NCBI GenBank assembly: GCA_023150935.1
Contig: JAKLJW010000013.1
Coordinates: 43,768-107,767, forward strand
DNA from: Candidatus Binatia bacterium
GTDB lineage: Bacteria; Desulfobacterota; Binatia; HRBIN30
Direction of reading: 5' to 3'
DNA: 64,000 nt
Shown: positions 53,790-63,128 of the stretch, piece by piece
Layout of the letters: every line of letters begins with the position of its first letter
How positions within the stretch are numbered: the first letter of the stretch is position 1
Notes under the pieces: model-generated
The model's database searches: none
Seen by the model: only the letters and a program-made list of their open reading frames with translations
What the model was told of the DNA's origin: nothing
Made by a program: the position numbers and the translations under genes

Positions 53790-55586
53790 CTATTTGGCAG
53801 GTGCGAACACCGACAGATCCGTGGCGTCGCTCGCTTCCCGCGCGGCGAAACGATAAAGCGCCCGTCGCGCTGCCTCGCGATCGGTCCCCAATGACGCAAA
53901 AGCCGCGTCGAGCGCCGCACTACGCAGAGCCAGCATCGCAGCCAACACGTGGCTTTCCTCCACCACCGCGCTCGCATCCAGCTCCGCCTGCGTTCGCGCT
54001 CCGGCCAGCACCTCCAGATAATGCCGACTGGGTGGTGCGCCGGCGGACCCCCGCGGGAGCCCCGCCCGCAGGCTTTCGATCGCCGCCGTCGCATCGCCGG
54101 CGAGCCCGAGCACGCGACACGCCAAGCCGTCCGCATCGGCGAGCAACCCGATCAGCAGCGGCACCGTCGCCAGCCTGGTCTCCGCAGCCAGCGCCAGCGC
54201 CCGTGCCCGCGCCATCGCCCCGGCCACCGCCGCGCTCCATGGCGGCTCGCGCCGCAACGATACCGACCGCACACCGTCGCCGCGCGCGGCGGCTACGTCA
54301 ATCGCACTGACCAGGGCATGCTCGCGCAGGCACCGTCTCGCCGCCTCGCCCGCTCCCGCCACCGTTGCGCGGCATGACGGATCGCGTGTACACCCGGTCG
54401 GATCGAACCATATCGCCCGCCGTAGCAGACGCCCTGCATCGTCGACTAGCGGCTCCAGACGCGTCCCCGGTCGCTCCCAACACCCCACGAGCGCATGCCA
54501 CGTCCGGCCCAGATCGACGAGCGCAATCAGAGGCTGAACCCCAAGGTACTCGAGGCAGCCGGCCATCAGCACGGCGAGATCAACGCACGTCCCCTCCCCT
54601 TGCCGGCTCGCCACATCGACCAGCACTTGGTCCGGCAACCGTAACCGCTGACTCACCATCCCCGTGCCCGGCAGCTCGCCGCGGTAGTCCAGATGCCAGT
54701 CATCGGCAAGATACCGATACACGGCGGCTAATACATCGCCGGGCGGCATCGCGGCCGGACACCCCGCCGTGGCTGCCCGCGCCACCTGCCCCACCAGCGG
54801 GTGGTGCGGCAAGACGAACGCCGCCAGAGCGATGCGGTGCTCCGGAGCCCGCGACCACGCATCGTGAGACAGAAGCCATAATCCGGCATCGTCGCGACGC
54901 ACCAGCTCGCCGTCCACGCCGACGGTCACCGCCTGCCACGCGGGTGTACCCTGAACGGCCAGCGCACCGACTGCGATATCCAGCGGCGGGATCGGCAGCA
55001 ACCGCCCCTCGCCGGGATCCAGCGGCGGAATGGCCGCCTCGCAACCGCCAACCGCCCCCAACCCGATCTCCAACCGCGCCTCCGACGTGCGGCAGTCCCC
55101 CACGTTCGTCACGTAAAGCCGGTTCACCGCCGCACCTTTGGCGCAAAGAACCGCCTCGTTCAGCGCCGGGCTCAGACCGACGTCGATTGCGAACCGGCAG
55201 GCGAGGAACCGGAACCAGTGCGGCGCAAACAGAGCGAGGGTCGTCCTGCCCAGAACGACAGGGACGCCCGGTTCGCACCAGAGTGGCACGTCTCCCGCCA
55301 GCCGCACGTGACCGAGCATCGTCCCGTACCGGCTCCCGAGATCCTGCAACCACCACCGCCGATCCGCAAACCGCAAAAGCGCGTGCCGGCGCGAAACCCG
55401 CCGATCCGGCGAAAGATCGACGTCCACCGCGCCGTCCGGCGAAGCGCGACCGACGACCGTTTCCCGATCGACGCGCAACGGCCATTCCGCACCCGCGCGC
55501 GCGCCACGCAGGCAGACGAGGCGGAAGGGGCTGGCGGTTTGACTCTTAAGGTTGGAGGATCGCACGCTGTCGAAGAACGCGTCCAA
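53790..55586 (-). CDS. FHA-domain plus transglutaminase-like protein
   Basis: A 598-residue protein. Residues about 20-125 form an FHA phosphothreonine-binding domain with VGRASPDG (45-52), SRRHALL (65-71) and LGSRYGT (83-89). A transglutaminase-like domain follows, with a candidate triad Cys334 (GEGTCVDLAVL), His364 (TWHALVGC) and Asp395 (WFDPTGC). The C-terminal 160 residues are helical. It lies 35 bp after the zinc-finger anti-sigma gene and 96 bp or more after the sigma gene, all on one strand, so it is part of a signalling operon. It might read a kinase signal, perhaps from the kinase at 59942-61969. Confidence 0.8.
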   Translation of the reverse strand: MDAFFDSVRSSNLKSQTASPFRLVCLRGARAGAEWPLRVDRETVVGRASPDGAVDVDLSPDRRVSRRHALLRFADRRWWLQDLGSRYGTMLGHVRLAGDVPLWCEPGVPVVLGRTTLALFAPHWFRFLACRFAIDVGLSPALNEAVLCAKGAAVNRLYVTNVGDCRTSEARLEIGLGAVGGCEAAIPPLDPGEGRLLPIPPLDIAVGALAVQGTPAWQAVTVGVDGELVRRDDAGLWLLSHDAWSRAPEHRIALAAFVLPHHPLVGQVARAATAGCPAAMPPGDVLAAVYRYLADDWHLDYRGELPGTGMVSQRLRLPDQVLVDVASRQGEGTCVDLAVLMAGCLEYLGVQPLIALVDLGRTWHALVGCWERPGTRLEPLVDDAGRLLRRAIWFDPTGCTRDPSCRATVAGAGEAARRCLREHALVSAIDVAAARGDGVRSVSLRREPPWSAAVAGAMARARALALAAETRLATVPLLIGLLADADGLACRVLGLAGDATAAIESLRAGLPRGSAGAPPSRHYLEVLAGARTQAELDASAVVEESHVLAAMLALRSAALDAAFASLGTDREAARRALYRFAAREASDATDLSVFAPAK

Positions 55587-55621
55587 GATGCTTTCGAAAC
55601 CTCGGCACGGACGAAACGCAG

Positions 55622-56368
55622 CTACCCCTCCGTTGGTTCCAGAGCTTCCATCGGCTCCAGAGCCACCACGTAGTCCCCGGGAGGCAGATCCTCGAACCGC
55701 GCCACCGCATACGACGTGTCCGGTTGACGCTCGAGCGCGGCCACCCGCACCGCCGGCACAGCCGCAGCGGAATCGACGAGTAGCACGATGGGCAACGGCG
55801 CCCCCGGCGGCGCATCGTCAACGCGAACCGCGATCTCGCCCTCGTCGCCGCCGATCACCGCGACCCGCGCCCGCAGCCCACCTGCCGACACCGGCGTCGT
55901 TAGCACAGCGGAGTCCGTCGTCTCGTCGGTTGCGCCGCGGACGGGAACCGCCTGCGGCTCCGGACTGAAATGCCAGTCGCTCCCGGGTCGCGACAGCGCA
56001 TCGAGACCGACGGCGAGAACCCTCCCCGCCGCGGCCGTGCCCTCGATGACGACGCGTGCCGCGGCCTCCGCCGCATCCGACCAACGGCGGTGCCAGCGCT
56101 CGAGCCGGCCGGACCACGCCGTACCCGGCTGTGCCGCGGTATCCGCGAGCGCCCGCGCAAACACTGCCCGCAACTGGGCTCGTCCGTGTTTGCCGGCGGT
56201 CCACCCGCCAACGACGATTTCTCCCGCGTATACCTGCCGGGCCAGGCGCGTACACTCGGCACACTCCGCAATATGCTCTTCCACAGCGCGCTCCCGCTGG
56301 TCAGCCAGGCGCGCCTCGAAGAGGTCGAGCAAGTCGTCTAGCGACGCGTGGAATGGGGGATCGGTCAC
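55622..56368 (-). CDS. Putative zinc-finger anti-sigma factor
   Basis: A 248-residue protein. Residues 30-42 hold HIAECAECTRLAR, the HxxxCxxC half-site of zinc-finger anti-sigma factors. No membrane segment is evident, and the C-terminal half is a beta-like domain of unknown type, so it may be a soluble regulator. It lies 60 bp downstream of an ECF-like sigma gene, the normal arrangement for sigma/anti-sigma pairs. GTG start at 56368 follows AGGGTACGGCG. Confidence 0.72.
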   Translation of the reverse strand: MTDPPFHASLDDLLDLFEARLADQRERAVEEHIAECAECTRLARQVYAGEIVVGGWTAGKHGRAQLRAVFARALADTAAQPGTAWSGRLERWHRRWSDAAEAAARVVIEGTAAAGRVLAVGLDALSRPGSDWHFSPEPQAVPVRGATDETTDSAVLTTPVSAGGLRARVAVIGGDEGEIAVRVDDAPPGAPLPIVLLVDSAAAVPAVRVAALERQPDTSYAVARFEDLPPGDYVVALEPMEALEPTEG

Positions 56369-56428
56369 CGCCGTACCCTCCGCTGCGACTTCGTGGGTTA
56401 GCTTCTCCGCGGTCCAATGATAATCGAG

Positions 56429-57274
56429 TCACTCGCCATTGGCACTAAGCCATTCGAACAGGTTACCGTGACCGTCGCGTACAGTCTCGGCGATCACCGA
56501 CCGTTGCACAGAGTGCCACCAGTGAACTATCGCCGCCTCCGGGTCGCGCACCGCGGCGGCAGAAAAATACTCGCGCAGCGCGGTTGTCTCCACGACACGG
56601 TCCAGCAGCGCCGCACACAGGGCGCGCGTGCGCGGGTCGCGCACGACCTCCCCCAGCGTACGGCTCAGTTTGTTCCGCAGCGGCGCAAACGCCTGATGTA
56701 CGGCGGGCACCGCCGTGGCGGCCGCATACTCCCGCTCCAAACGCGCGGCGAGCACGCCCATGGGCAAGTCGGCAAGCTCGGACACCACGTCACCCGGCTT
56801 CCAACCCAGCTTGTTGAAACCGAAGACGATCACTTCGTGAGGCGGCCGCGCACACCGCGCGACACGGGACAGCAACTCGGCGAATGCCGCCGCGCACTGC
56901 ACCGCGTGCTCCACCCCACCCCGACTGCCGCCCACCGTAGGACCGACCATCGTCCCCGACACCATCGTCGCATTCGTCGAGGCGTCGGGGTCGCCGAGCG
57001 TTACCGGCACGCGCTCCTCGGCGCGATGTTTCCGTTCGACGCTCAGCGCTGTGCCGTGACGTTTGAAGACGAAGTCGGCCCAGATGCGCGTAAACGTCCA
57101 GAACCCGCCACGGTGAGGATCGAAGGTGTCGGCGCGTCGCCACACCTCAATCCAGGTCTCCTGGGCAAGGTCCCGAGCGACACTGTCGTCGCGCACACGC
57201 CCGAGGAAATACCCGTAGAGCCGTTGTTGGTGGGTCGCGATCAGATCGCCGACCGCCTCACCCTGCGGCACCAT
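56429..57274 (-). CDS. ECF-like sigma factor with C-terminal extension
   Basis: A 281-residue sigma70-family protein. Region 2 is clear: QRLYGYFLGRVRDDSVARDLAQETWIEVWRRADTFDPHRGGFWTFTRIWADFV. A region 4-like HTH follows at PPHEVIVFGFNKLGWKPGDVVSELADLPMGVLAARL, and a further 90 residues, absent from typical ECF factors, extend beyond it. The ATG at 57274 with GGGGGAA upstream is preferred over the open upstream frame. A paralogue with the same extension is a pseudogene at 62289-63128. Co-located anti-sigma and FHA genes suggest a dedicated signalling unit. Confidence 0.8.
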   Translation of the reverse strand: MVPQGEAVGDLIATHQQRLYGYFLGRVRDDSVARDLAQETWIEVWRRADTFDPHRGGFWTFTRIWADFVFKRHGTALSVERKHRAEERVPVTLGDPDASTNATMVSGTMVGPTVGGSRGGVEHAVQCAAAFAELLSRVARCARPPHEVIVFGFNKLGWKPGDVVSELADLPMGVLAARLEREYAAATAVPAVHQAFAPLRNKLSRTLGEVVRDPRTRALCAALLDRVVETTALREYFSAAAVRDPEAAIVHWWHSVQRSVIAETVRDGHGNLFEWLSANGE

Positions 57275-57531
57275 CCAATTCCCCCGTCGACCCGGCCCGT
57301 AGACCCGAGCGCCAGACCGAAGTTTCCCACCGTCCACCGCTGCCCCCGCTCCGTGTCTTGCCCGATATCCGAGTCGGAAGGCGGACGCAAGGAATGCGCG
57401 GGCCGCGGCGGAGCGCGGCGCACCGAAGGAACCGGTTTCCGGAGGATGGGTCAGTAAGGAAGTCATGAGCCTGTGCAATACGGGGGAGGGACAGCCGGCT
57501 CGCACCGGCTATCCCTCACTCGCCGCCTGCC

Positions 57532-58179
57532 TTACCGCATGCGGTAGCCTTCGGCCGTCGACTGCCCTTCGCAGGACACTTGCACACCCGAAATGTTGGC
57601 GCGTGCCAGCCCCGTACCCATCATGCTCAGGTTCGAACCTTTCACCTCGCCGTCGATGACCGTGATGTTCGGCTTGAAGCGCACACCGGGGTCGGTCGAC
57701 ATCAGGAACCGGCCAACGAGCCGCATCCGGTTGCCGACGATCTTACCCGATCTGGTCATATTCGTCTCCGGCACCGTGTAGCTCACTTCACACCCCTTCT
57801 GCTCGAACGACACCGTCCCGCCGCCGCTCTCGTCCATGTCGAAGCTCTCGCCCCTCGCCGTACAGGTCGCCATGACCTCCTCGGTCAGGTACCACTCGCC
57901 GGCCACATCGGCGCATCCCCCGGCATACGCGGCCCGCCCGCAGGAGATGGTGGAAGCGCCGGATCCACCCAACCCTGCACACCGGCTGCCCTCGTTACCG
58001 CAATTCGACAGGCACGGCTGACAGTAGAGCCCATCTTCGCAATCGGCGTTCGACACGCAGGCCTCGCAAACGCCCGAAGGTTCCTGCGACGGCGCCCCAC
58101 CGTCGCCGTCGCCACCCCCGCCGCAGCCCGACAGGCCGATTCCGACCGCCAACGCCACGCATGACCATGTCTTCTTCAT
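57532..58179 (-). CDS. Predicted Cys-rich lipoprotein
   Basis: A 215-residue exported protein. The signal MKKTWSCVALAVGIGLSGC has a LSGC lipobox at Cys19 and a GGGGDGDGG linker. The next 50 residues hold Cys-rich EGF-like spacing (CEACVSNADCEDGLYCQPCLSNC), followed by a beta-like domain with VAGEWYLTEEV and GRFLMST. From its N-terminus it resembles other Cys-rich lipoproteins of this window but has no PT linker. Function unknown. It is divergent from the barrel gene at 58461; 58180-58460 carries no other gene. Confidence 0.7.
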   Translation of the reverse strand: MKKTWSCVALAVGIGLSGCGGGGDGDGGAPSQEPSGVCEACVSNADCEDGLYCQPCLSNCGNEGSRCAGLGGSGASTISCGRAAYAGGCADVAGEWYLTEEVMATCTARGESFDMDESGGGTVSFEQKGCEVSYTVPETNMTRSGKIVGNRMRLVGRFLMSTDPGVRFKPNITVIDGEVKGSNLSMMGTGLARANISGVQVSCEGQSTAEGYRMR

Positions 58180-58460
58180 GTCCACGAACCCCCTCTCGTC
58201 GGTTGGTGCCGGCCGGAGAATTTCCGCCGGCAAGTTGTCGATGTGGAGCACATCTCGTCACCAAGTACCGCCCTCGCCCGCAGTTCTCGCAACTCGAACC
58301 CTTTTGTTCGCCCCGCCTCGATCGTTCGGCTGCACGGCGAGGGGGGATCGGCTCGCTTGCCAAGTCCGCGGTTGAATGGCAGACACGTCAGCCGCAGGCT
58401 CGGCAGCGTGCGGCGAGCGGTGCGAATCAGACGGTCATGCCGGGCAACCCGAGGGGGATC

Positions 58461-59714
58461 ATGATCAAGTCGAGATCGGCAGGACGCGGCAGCACCAGGG
58501 TCCTCGCACTTGTCTTGCTCGTCGCAGCGGGATCCCTCGCGGAGGCGCAGACCCCCAGCCAGTACGGCGGCCAGGAACGCGCCGACGCGGCGCAACAGCT
58601 CATCGTGCTGGCCGTGCAACAGAGCATCTCCTCCCTGCCGCCGATGGCCGGACAGGCGTTCAGCTACGAGTACGACAGCGAGACGGACACGTACACGCGC
58701 AGCAGCCTGCTGGGACCGACGGCGTTGCGCTCACCGCGTCCGATCGGCGCCGGCCGGCTGGGACTGCGGTTCGCCGGCTCGTTCTTCGACCTCGGTCAGT
58801 CGTTCGGGCCGCTGGTCTATTACATCGAGCCCCAGGATGGATCGGAACCCGGACCGCGCGGATACGCCGGCTTCGGCGCACAGGTCGAGGCCACCGTCGG
58901 GGTAATGAATCTCGCGGCGACGTACGGCGTGACCAATCGTATCGACGTCAGCATGGTCCTGCCCATCGTCATCGTGAGCGCCGGCGCCTCGCAGTCGTTC
59001 ACGACCCGCGCCAGCACCCTCAACGTCCCGCCGCGGGACGCGATGCTGAGCGGGGCGCCCACCCGCGAGGCACTGGCGGAACTGCTCCGCCGGGGGACCC
59101 TCGTGTACCGGCGCGAGACCTTCACCGCACTCGATATTGCGTTCAACGACGGCACCCACGCCGGCGTAGGCCGCATTACGCTCGCCGGTCGTGGTTCCAT
59201 GTATGCCAGCGAGCACCTGCGCCTGGCCTTCGCGACCGACCTCTACTTGCCCAGCCCTAACGAAGACCAGTTCGCCGGCTCGGCCACTACCTCGATCCTG
59301 CCGCGGGTCATCGGCGAGGTCACGGCCATGGACCATCTGCGCCTGCTCGCCGATGTCGGCTACGACTACGACTTTAATACGGCGGAGCTGAGGCGATTCG
59401 TGGGCAACGGCGGCCTGTTGGTCCCGTACAAGCGCTGGAGCGTCGACCTCGGAGTAAGCGGCTCGATCTACGACACGCCGATCGCCTGGTCGCCTTCGGT
59501 CGCGTACGGTCAGGGAGGCGACGGCATCCCGCCCACGGTTCTCTATGCGCAGGGCGACAGCACCGTCGGCAGCAACTACGTCGACTTCGTGGCTGGCGTG
59601 CGCGGCAAGCTCACGGACAGTCTCATGCTCAACGGCGCCGTCACCGTCCCGCTAAACGACGCCGGAGTCCGTCCGGACGCCGCCGGCACCGTAGCGCTGG
59701 AGGCGTGGTTCTGA
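58461..59714 (+). CDS. Outer-membrane beta-barrel protein (transporter-like)
   Basis: A 417-residue exported protein. The signal peptide spans about 10-30, ending AEAQ. Alternating hydrophobic strands follow, such as RLGLRFAGSFFDLG, VEATVGVMNLAATYGVTNRIDVSMVLPIVIV, EHLRLAFATDLYLPSP, and the last residue is an aromatic Phe (EAWF), as barrel proteins need for outer-membrane assembly. The pattern resembles MetA/phenol-degradation-pathway-type transporters. The start at 58461 has GAGGGGG four bases upstream. The substrate is not deducible. Confidence 0.75.
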   Translation: MIKSRSAGRGSTRVLALVLLVAAGSLAEAQTPSQYGGQERADAAQQLIVLAVQQSISSLPPMAGQAFSYEYDSETDTYTRSSLLGPTALRSPRPIGAGRLGLRFAGSFFDLGQSFGPLVYYIEPQDGSEPGPRGYAGFGAQVEATVGVMNLAATYGVTNRIDVSMVLPIVIVSAGASQSFTTRASTLNVPPRDAMLSGAPTREALAELLRRGTLVYRRETFTALDIAFNDGTHAGVGRITLAGRGSMYASEHLRLAFATDLYLPSPNEDQFAGSATTSILPRVIGEVTAMDHLRLLADVGYDYDFNTAELRRFVGNGGLLVPYKRWSVDLGVSGSIYDTPIAWSPSVAYGQGGDGIPPTVLYAQGDSTVGSNYVDFVAGVRGKLTDSLMLNGAVTVPLNDAGVRPDAAGTVALEAWF

Positions 59715-59732
59715 CGCGCAACGAACTCTGTC

Positions 59733-59843
59733 TTACGATTTCCGCCGATGCGCGTGCGGCGCGAAGAAATCGGATTGGGAGGGCGAGGCTCCTGCCGAGC
59801 CGCGACGGTCCGATGACGGCTCGGCGGGAACCTCGCCCTCCCA
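59733..59843 (+). repeat. Composite element A+hairpin, copy 3
   Basis: The A core (59733-59775) is followed by a hairpin: left arm 59776-59801 starts TGGGAGGGCGAGGCTCC and right arm 59818-59843 is its reverse complement with two G-T-type mismatches over 26 bp and a 16-nt loop. It lies between the convergent barrel gene and the kinase gene. The same composite is inverted at 63786-63900. Confidence 0.85.
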
Positions 59844-59941
59844 GAGACACGTCCGGTCAGGTCATGGGTTGCGGGCACCCGCCCGCGCTGGCTTACTGAC
59901 GACTGTCGACTCCCGACTCGATCGCCGATTTCGGACGACGG

Positions 59942-61969
59942 TCAGTTCTCCGCGGCGAACTTCCACTGCCCTCCGGTCTGGACGAGAAAGCGGGTCAGGC
60001 GGACTTCGAGGATCATCGGCTCGCCCGTTTCACTGTCGACGAACCGATCGGTGCGGGTGTAGGCGACGACGACGTCGTGCTGGCGGGGTTGAATCGCGAC
60101 ATCCGTCAGTTCGACACGCAGGTTGCGGACGTTCTTCGCGTAGGCTGCAACCGCCCGTCGCTGGCTTTCCGGAAACGCGACGTAGAGGGCAGCCAGGCGA
60201 TCGAGATCGCCCGTCTCGTGGGCGCGCCGGTATTCTTCCAGGACTTCACGGGCTGCATCGGTCGCCGCCGCCGGCACATCCTGAGCCAGGGCAACGCCGA
60301 CCAGCCAGGCCGCAAGCGCCCGCGACACACCTGGCAGGCTCGACTGCGGACCCCCGGAAGCTGCACCCGGCTGCCCGGCTCTCCCGGTCACCCCTTCGGC
60401 CTCGAGGAGCATCCGGTACTTGTCGACCTGGGCGCTGCTGGGGCGGCTTAACGACTCTGTCTGGGCGGGGCTCAGTTGCACGTTGAAGCTGCGCAGCATG
60501 GCCAGCGTGAGGTCGCGCTGCAACTCGAAGAACCGTTCGAACTTGCCCTCGACCTTCTCGGCCACCTCCTGCACGCCCTGGGAGGTTTCGACGACGCGCG
60601 CGTCGATGCGGATGACATCTCCGACCACGGCGAACGATCCGGTCACGAAACGCCGCACCCCGAGTCGGCGCGCGGCGGCCATGCGATCGAGCCCGACTTC
60701 CTGGGCGGTCTGTTCGATGATCTCTTCGGCAAGCACGGACACCTGCGGGATCTTACTGAGTTCGGTGTTGAAAGCCGTCTGCAGAGCCTTGCGGTACCAG
60801 TCGTTCTTCGGATCGTCGCCGCGTTGATTCTCGAACTCCATGACCGCAATCGTGTTAGCGGCCACGCCGGCGGAACCGGGGGTCGCGAGCTGCGTCACCC
60901 GGCCTGCGATCGGGCTGTCGGGCCGGGCTGCCCAGAACCCGAGTCCGACGGCTACCGCTAACCCCACAGCGACAGCGACGGCGCGGCGCGTAGACCTGCG
61001 TTCGGTTACCGCGGCTGACGGCATGCTCTCGGGCAGGCGGTCGGTCGCGTCGAGCGACCCCGACCACCACCCCGCCCCCGCCGAGTTCGACGGCACAGGC
61101 TCGCGGGGCGCGCTCAGCGCGGCAACGAACTCTGCCGCGGTTGCGAAGCGTTTCTCCGGTTCCTTCTCCAGTGCCCGCTCGACCGCTCGTGCCACGGCTG
61201 GTGGGACAGCCGGAATCAGCCCGGCAAGCGATCGCGGCGAGTCGCGGACCACGAGCGAGAGGACCTCGTGCACGTCCCGACCGGGGAAGGCCGGCTGGCC
61301 GGTCAGCATCTCGTACAGCACGGCCCCAAGAGCGAATATGTCGCTGCGCTGATCGACGAGGTCACTGTGACCTCGCGCCTGCTCGGGCGACATGTAGCGC
61401 GGGGTGCCGATGAACGAATCGGGAAGCGTGCGGACGGTATCCGAGCCGCGGACTTTCGAAATACCGAAGTCGAGCACCTTCACCTGATGGCCGGCGATAT
61501 CGCCGCCACCCGCCGGGCAGAGAAAGATGTTCTCGGGTTTGAGATCGCGATGAACGATGCCGGCACGGTGGGCGGCGTCGAGCGCCGAGCCGATCTGCCG
61601 TGCGATAGCCACGGCAGCCTCCACAGGCATGCGGCCGCGCTGCAACGCCGCACGCAACATCTCGCCGCCGAGCAACTCGAGAACCATGTACGGGGTCCCG
61701 CCCGGCAGCTCGTTGAAGTCGAATACCTGAACGATGTTGGGGTGGCCGAGGCGTGAGATAATCTCCGCTTCGTGGCGAAAGCGGGCCACGGCTCCGTCGC
61801 TCGGCCGGATGTCGAGTAGAAGCTTGATCGCAACTTCGCGGGCCGGGAGGCGCACGTGCCGGGCCGCCCACACCTCGCTCAGGCCGCCATGACCGAGGTG
61901 CCGGGTCACCTCGTAAGAGCCGCCGACTATCGTCCCGACGTCGACGCGATCGACAGGCGACGTGACCAT
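59942..61969 (-). CDS. Ser/Thr protein kinase with membrane anchor and C-terminal sensor region
   Basis: A 675-residue Hanks-type kinase. The kinase domain (about 14-280) has GHGGLSEVW, Lys49 (VAIK), HRDLKPEN with Asp142, Asp167 (DFG) and SPEQARG. A membrane helix (about 326-344) is followed by an extracytoplasmic region that includes a domain resembling TolB-like/FlgO-type modules (NTIAVMEFENQRGDDPKNDW) and a C-terminal SnoaL-like fold (RRAHETGDLDRLAALYVA). It should phosphorylate proteins in answer to an envelope signal. The ATG at 61969 is chosen over the longer open frame. Confidence 0.88.
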   Translation of the reverse strand: MVTSPVDRVDVGTIVGGSYEVTRHLGHGGLSEVWAARHVRLPAREVAIKLLLDIRPSDGAVARFRHEAEIISRLGHPNIVQVFDFNELPGGTPYMVLELLGGEMLRAALQRGRMPVEAAVAIARQIGSALDAAHRAGIVHRDLKPENIFLCPAGGGDIAGHQVKVLDFGISKVRGSDTVRTLPDSFIGTPRYMSPEQARGHSDLVDQRSDIFALGAVLYEMLTGQPAFPGRDVHEVLSLVVRDSPRSLAGLIPAVPPAVARAVERALEKEPEKRFATAAEFVAALSAPREPVPSNSAGAGWWSGSLDATDRLPESMPSAAVTERRSTRRAVAVAVGLAVAVGLGFWAARPDSPIAGRVTQLATPGSAGVAANTIAVMEFENQRGDDPKNDWYRKALQTAFNTELSKIPQVSVLAEEIIEQTAQEVGLDRMAAARRLGVRRFVTGSFAVVGDVIRIDARVVETSQGVQEVAEKVEGKFERFFELQRDLTLAMLRSFNVQLSPAQTESLSRPSSAQVDKYRMLLEAEGVTGRAGQPGAASGGPQSSLPGVSRALAAWLVGVALAQDVPAAATDAAREVLEEYRRAHETGDLDRLAALYVAFPESQRRAVAAYAKNVRNLRVELTDVAIQPRQHDVVVAYTRTDRFVDSETGEPMILEVRLTRFLVQTGGQWKFAAEN

Positions 61970-62238
61970 ACGCTCGGTGACATATACCCGACCGCCGCGC
62001 GAAAGCCACGAGTCAGGTTGCGATTGGAGACGGCCATCGTGACACCGTACGGCAAGCCGGTGGGCATACGACCACAACGCCCGAGAGCAACCACACGCGC
62101 TGGCCCCCCCTGCGTCTCGGCCGCTAACGCCGCCGCTCCGCCCGGTGCTGCCACCCGCGCCGCAAGCTCGTGCCTTACCCACCATCCCGCCGCAGCCGCC
62201 GCCGCAAAGCCAACCGCGATCAAGGCCAAACCTTTCAT
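61927..62238 (-). CDS. Small membrane-anchored protein overlapping the kinase start
   Basis: A 103-residue frame with MKGLALIAVGFAAAAAAGWWVRHELAARV as a membrane segment and a basic tail. GGAAGGA lies 5 nt before the ATG at 62238, a good ribosome site. It overlaps the first 43 bp of the kinase gene in another frame, so both would be translated from overlapping mRNA. Either it is a real coupled gene or the kinase starts downstream of a longer regulatory leader; the sequence favours a real small gene but only moderately. Confidence 0.42.
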   Translation of the reverse strand: MKGLALIAVGFAAAAAAGWWVRHELAARVAAPGGAAALAAETQGGPARVVALGRCGRMPTGLPYGVTMAVSNRNLTRGFRAAVGYMSPSVWSRRLSIASTSGR

Positions 62239-62288
62239 GTTCCTTCCCCCAAGAAACCGACCGACGACCGACGAATCACCGCCACCTG

Positions 62289-63128
62289 TCACGCCGCGTA
62301 GGTCTGCACCCACTCGAAGAGGTCGCCACGGCCAATCCGCAACGTCTCGGCAACCAGCGAACGCCGTACCGAATGCCACCAGTGGACGACGGCAGCTTCA
62401 GCCTGCCGTTCCGACGCGGCCGGGAAATAGTCGCGCAGCGTCGTCGTGCCCGCGGTGCGGGCCAGCAAGTCAGCGTAAAGGCGGCGCGTGCGGGGATCCC
62501 GTATCGAGTCGACCAGCGGACGCCGGAGCCGCGCGTGAAGCGGTGCAAACGGCTGTACCGCAAACGCCTCCCCGAAGGTACACTCCCGCTCCAGGCGCGC
62601 AGCCAGAGCCCTCAGGGGCTTATCGCCAAGTTCGCACACGACGTCCCGCGGCTTCCACCCGAGCTTGCAGAACCCGAAGACAATCACCTCGTGCGGAGGA
62701 CGCCGACTGCGACCGAGGCGATCGAGCAGCTCGCCCCAGGCCCGTCGTGTTGCCATCCTCCGGTCGGGAGCCGCAAGCACGGCCGGCAGCTCGGTCCAGT
62801 CGACTACCCCGCGGTCTCGCACGCACCGGCCGCCGGCACCCCTTCTCTCACACTCCCGCAGCCCGGCTCCCGGACACCCGGCGCAGCACTCGCCCCGGCT
62901 CGCGGCCCAGTACCGTCGAAGCACTTAATCCGCCCATATTCGAGTGAACCGCCAGAAGCCGGCACGCTCGGCGTCGAAGGTATCCAGCCGCCCCCAGACC
63001 TCAAGCCAGGTTTACTGTGCAAGGTCTTCGGCCGCACTCTTGTCGGCAACGAACCGCTCGATATACGCATGCAGGCGCGACCGATTCGCTTCGATCAGAC
63101 CGCGCGGAGCACTTCCGGTTAAAGCCAT
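62289..63128 (-). pseudogene. ECF-like sigma gene inactivated by two in-frame UAA codons
   Basis: One continuous frame from ATG 63128 to 62289 aligns with the intact sigma at 56429-57274. It is interrupted by UAA at 63014-63012 and at 62927-62925. The first replaces the Glu of LAQETW (GAA to TAA, one base); the second replaces the Phe after WAD. Between and after them the family blocks are kept: TWLEVWGRLDTFDAERAGFWRFTRIWAD, PPHEVIVFGFCKLGWKPRDVVCELGD, then the C-terminal extension. Two nonsense changes with no frameshift suggest recent inactivation. It lies next to the Ser/Thr kinase gene, where an active copy may once have acted with it. Confidence 0.85.

Noticed and set aside
62925..63014. 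Stop-codon readthrough or recoding of UAA in the second sigma gene
   Set aside because: UAA is not a known Sec or Pyl codon and no recoding signal was seen; two nonsense changes fit a pseudogene better.
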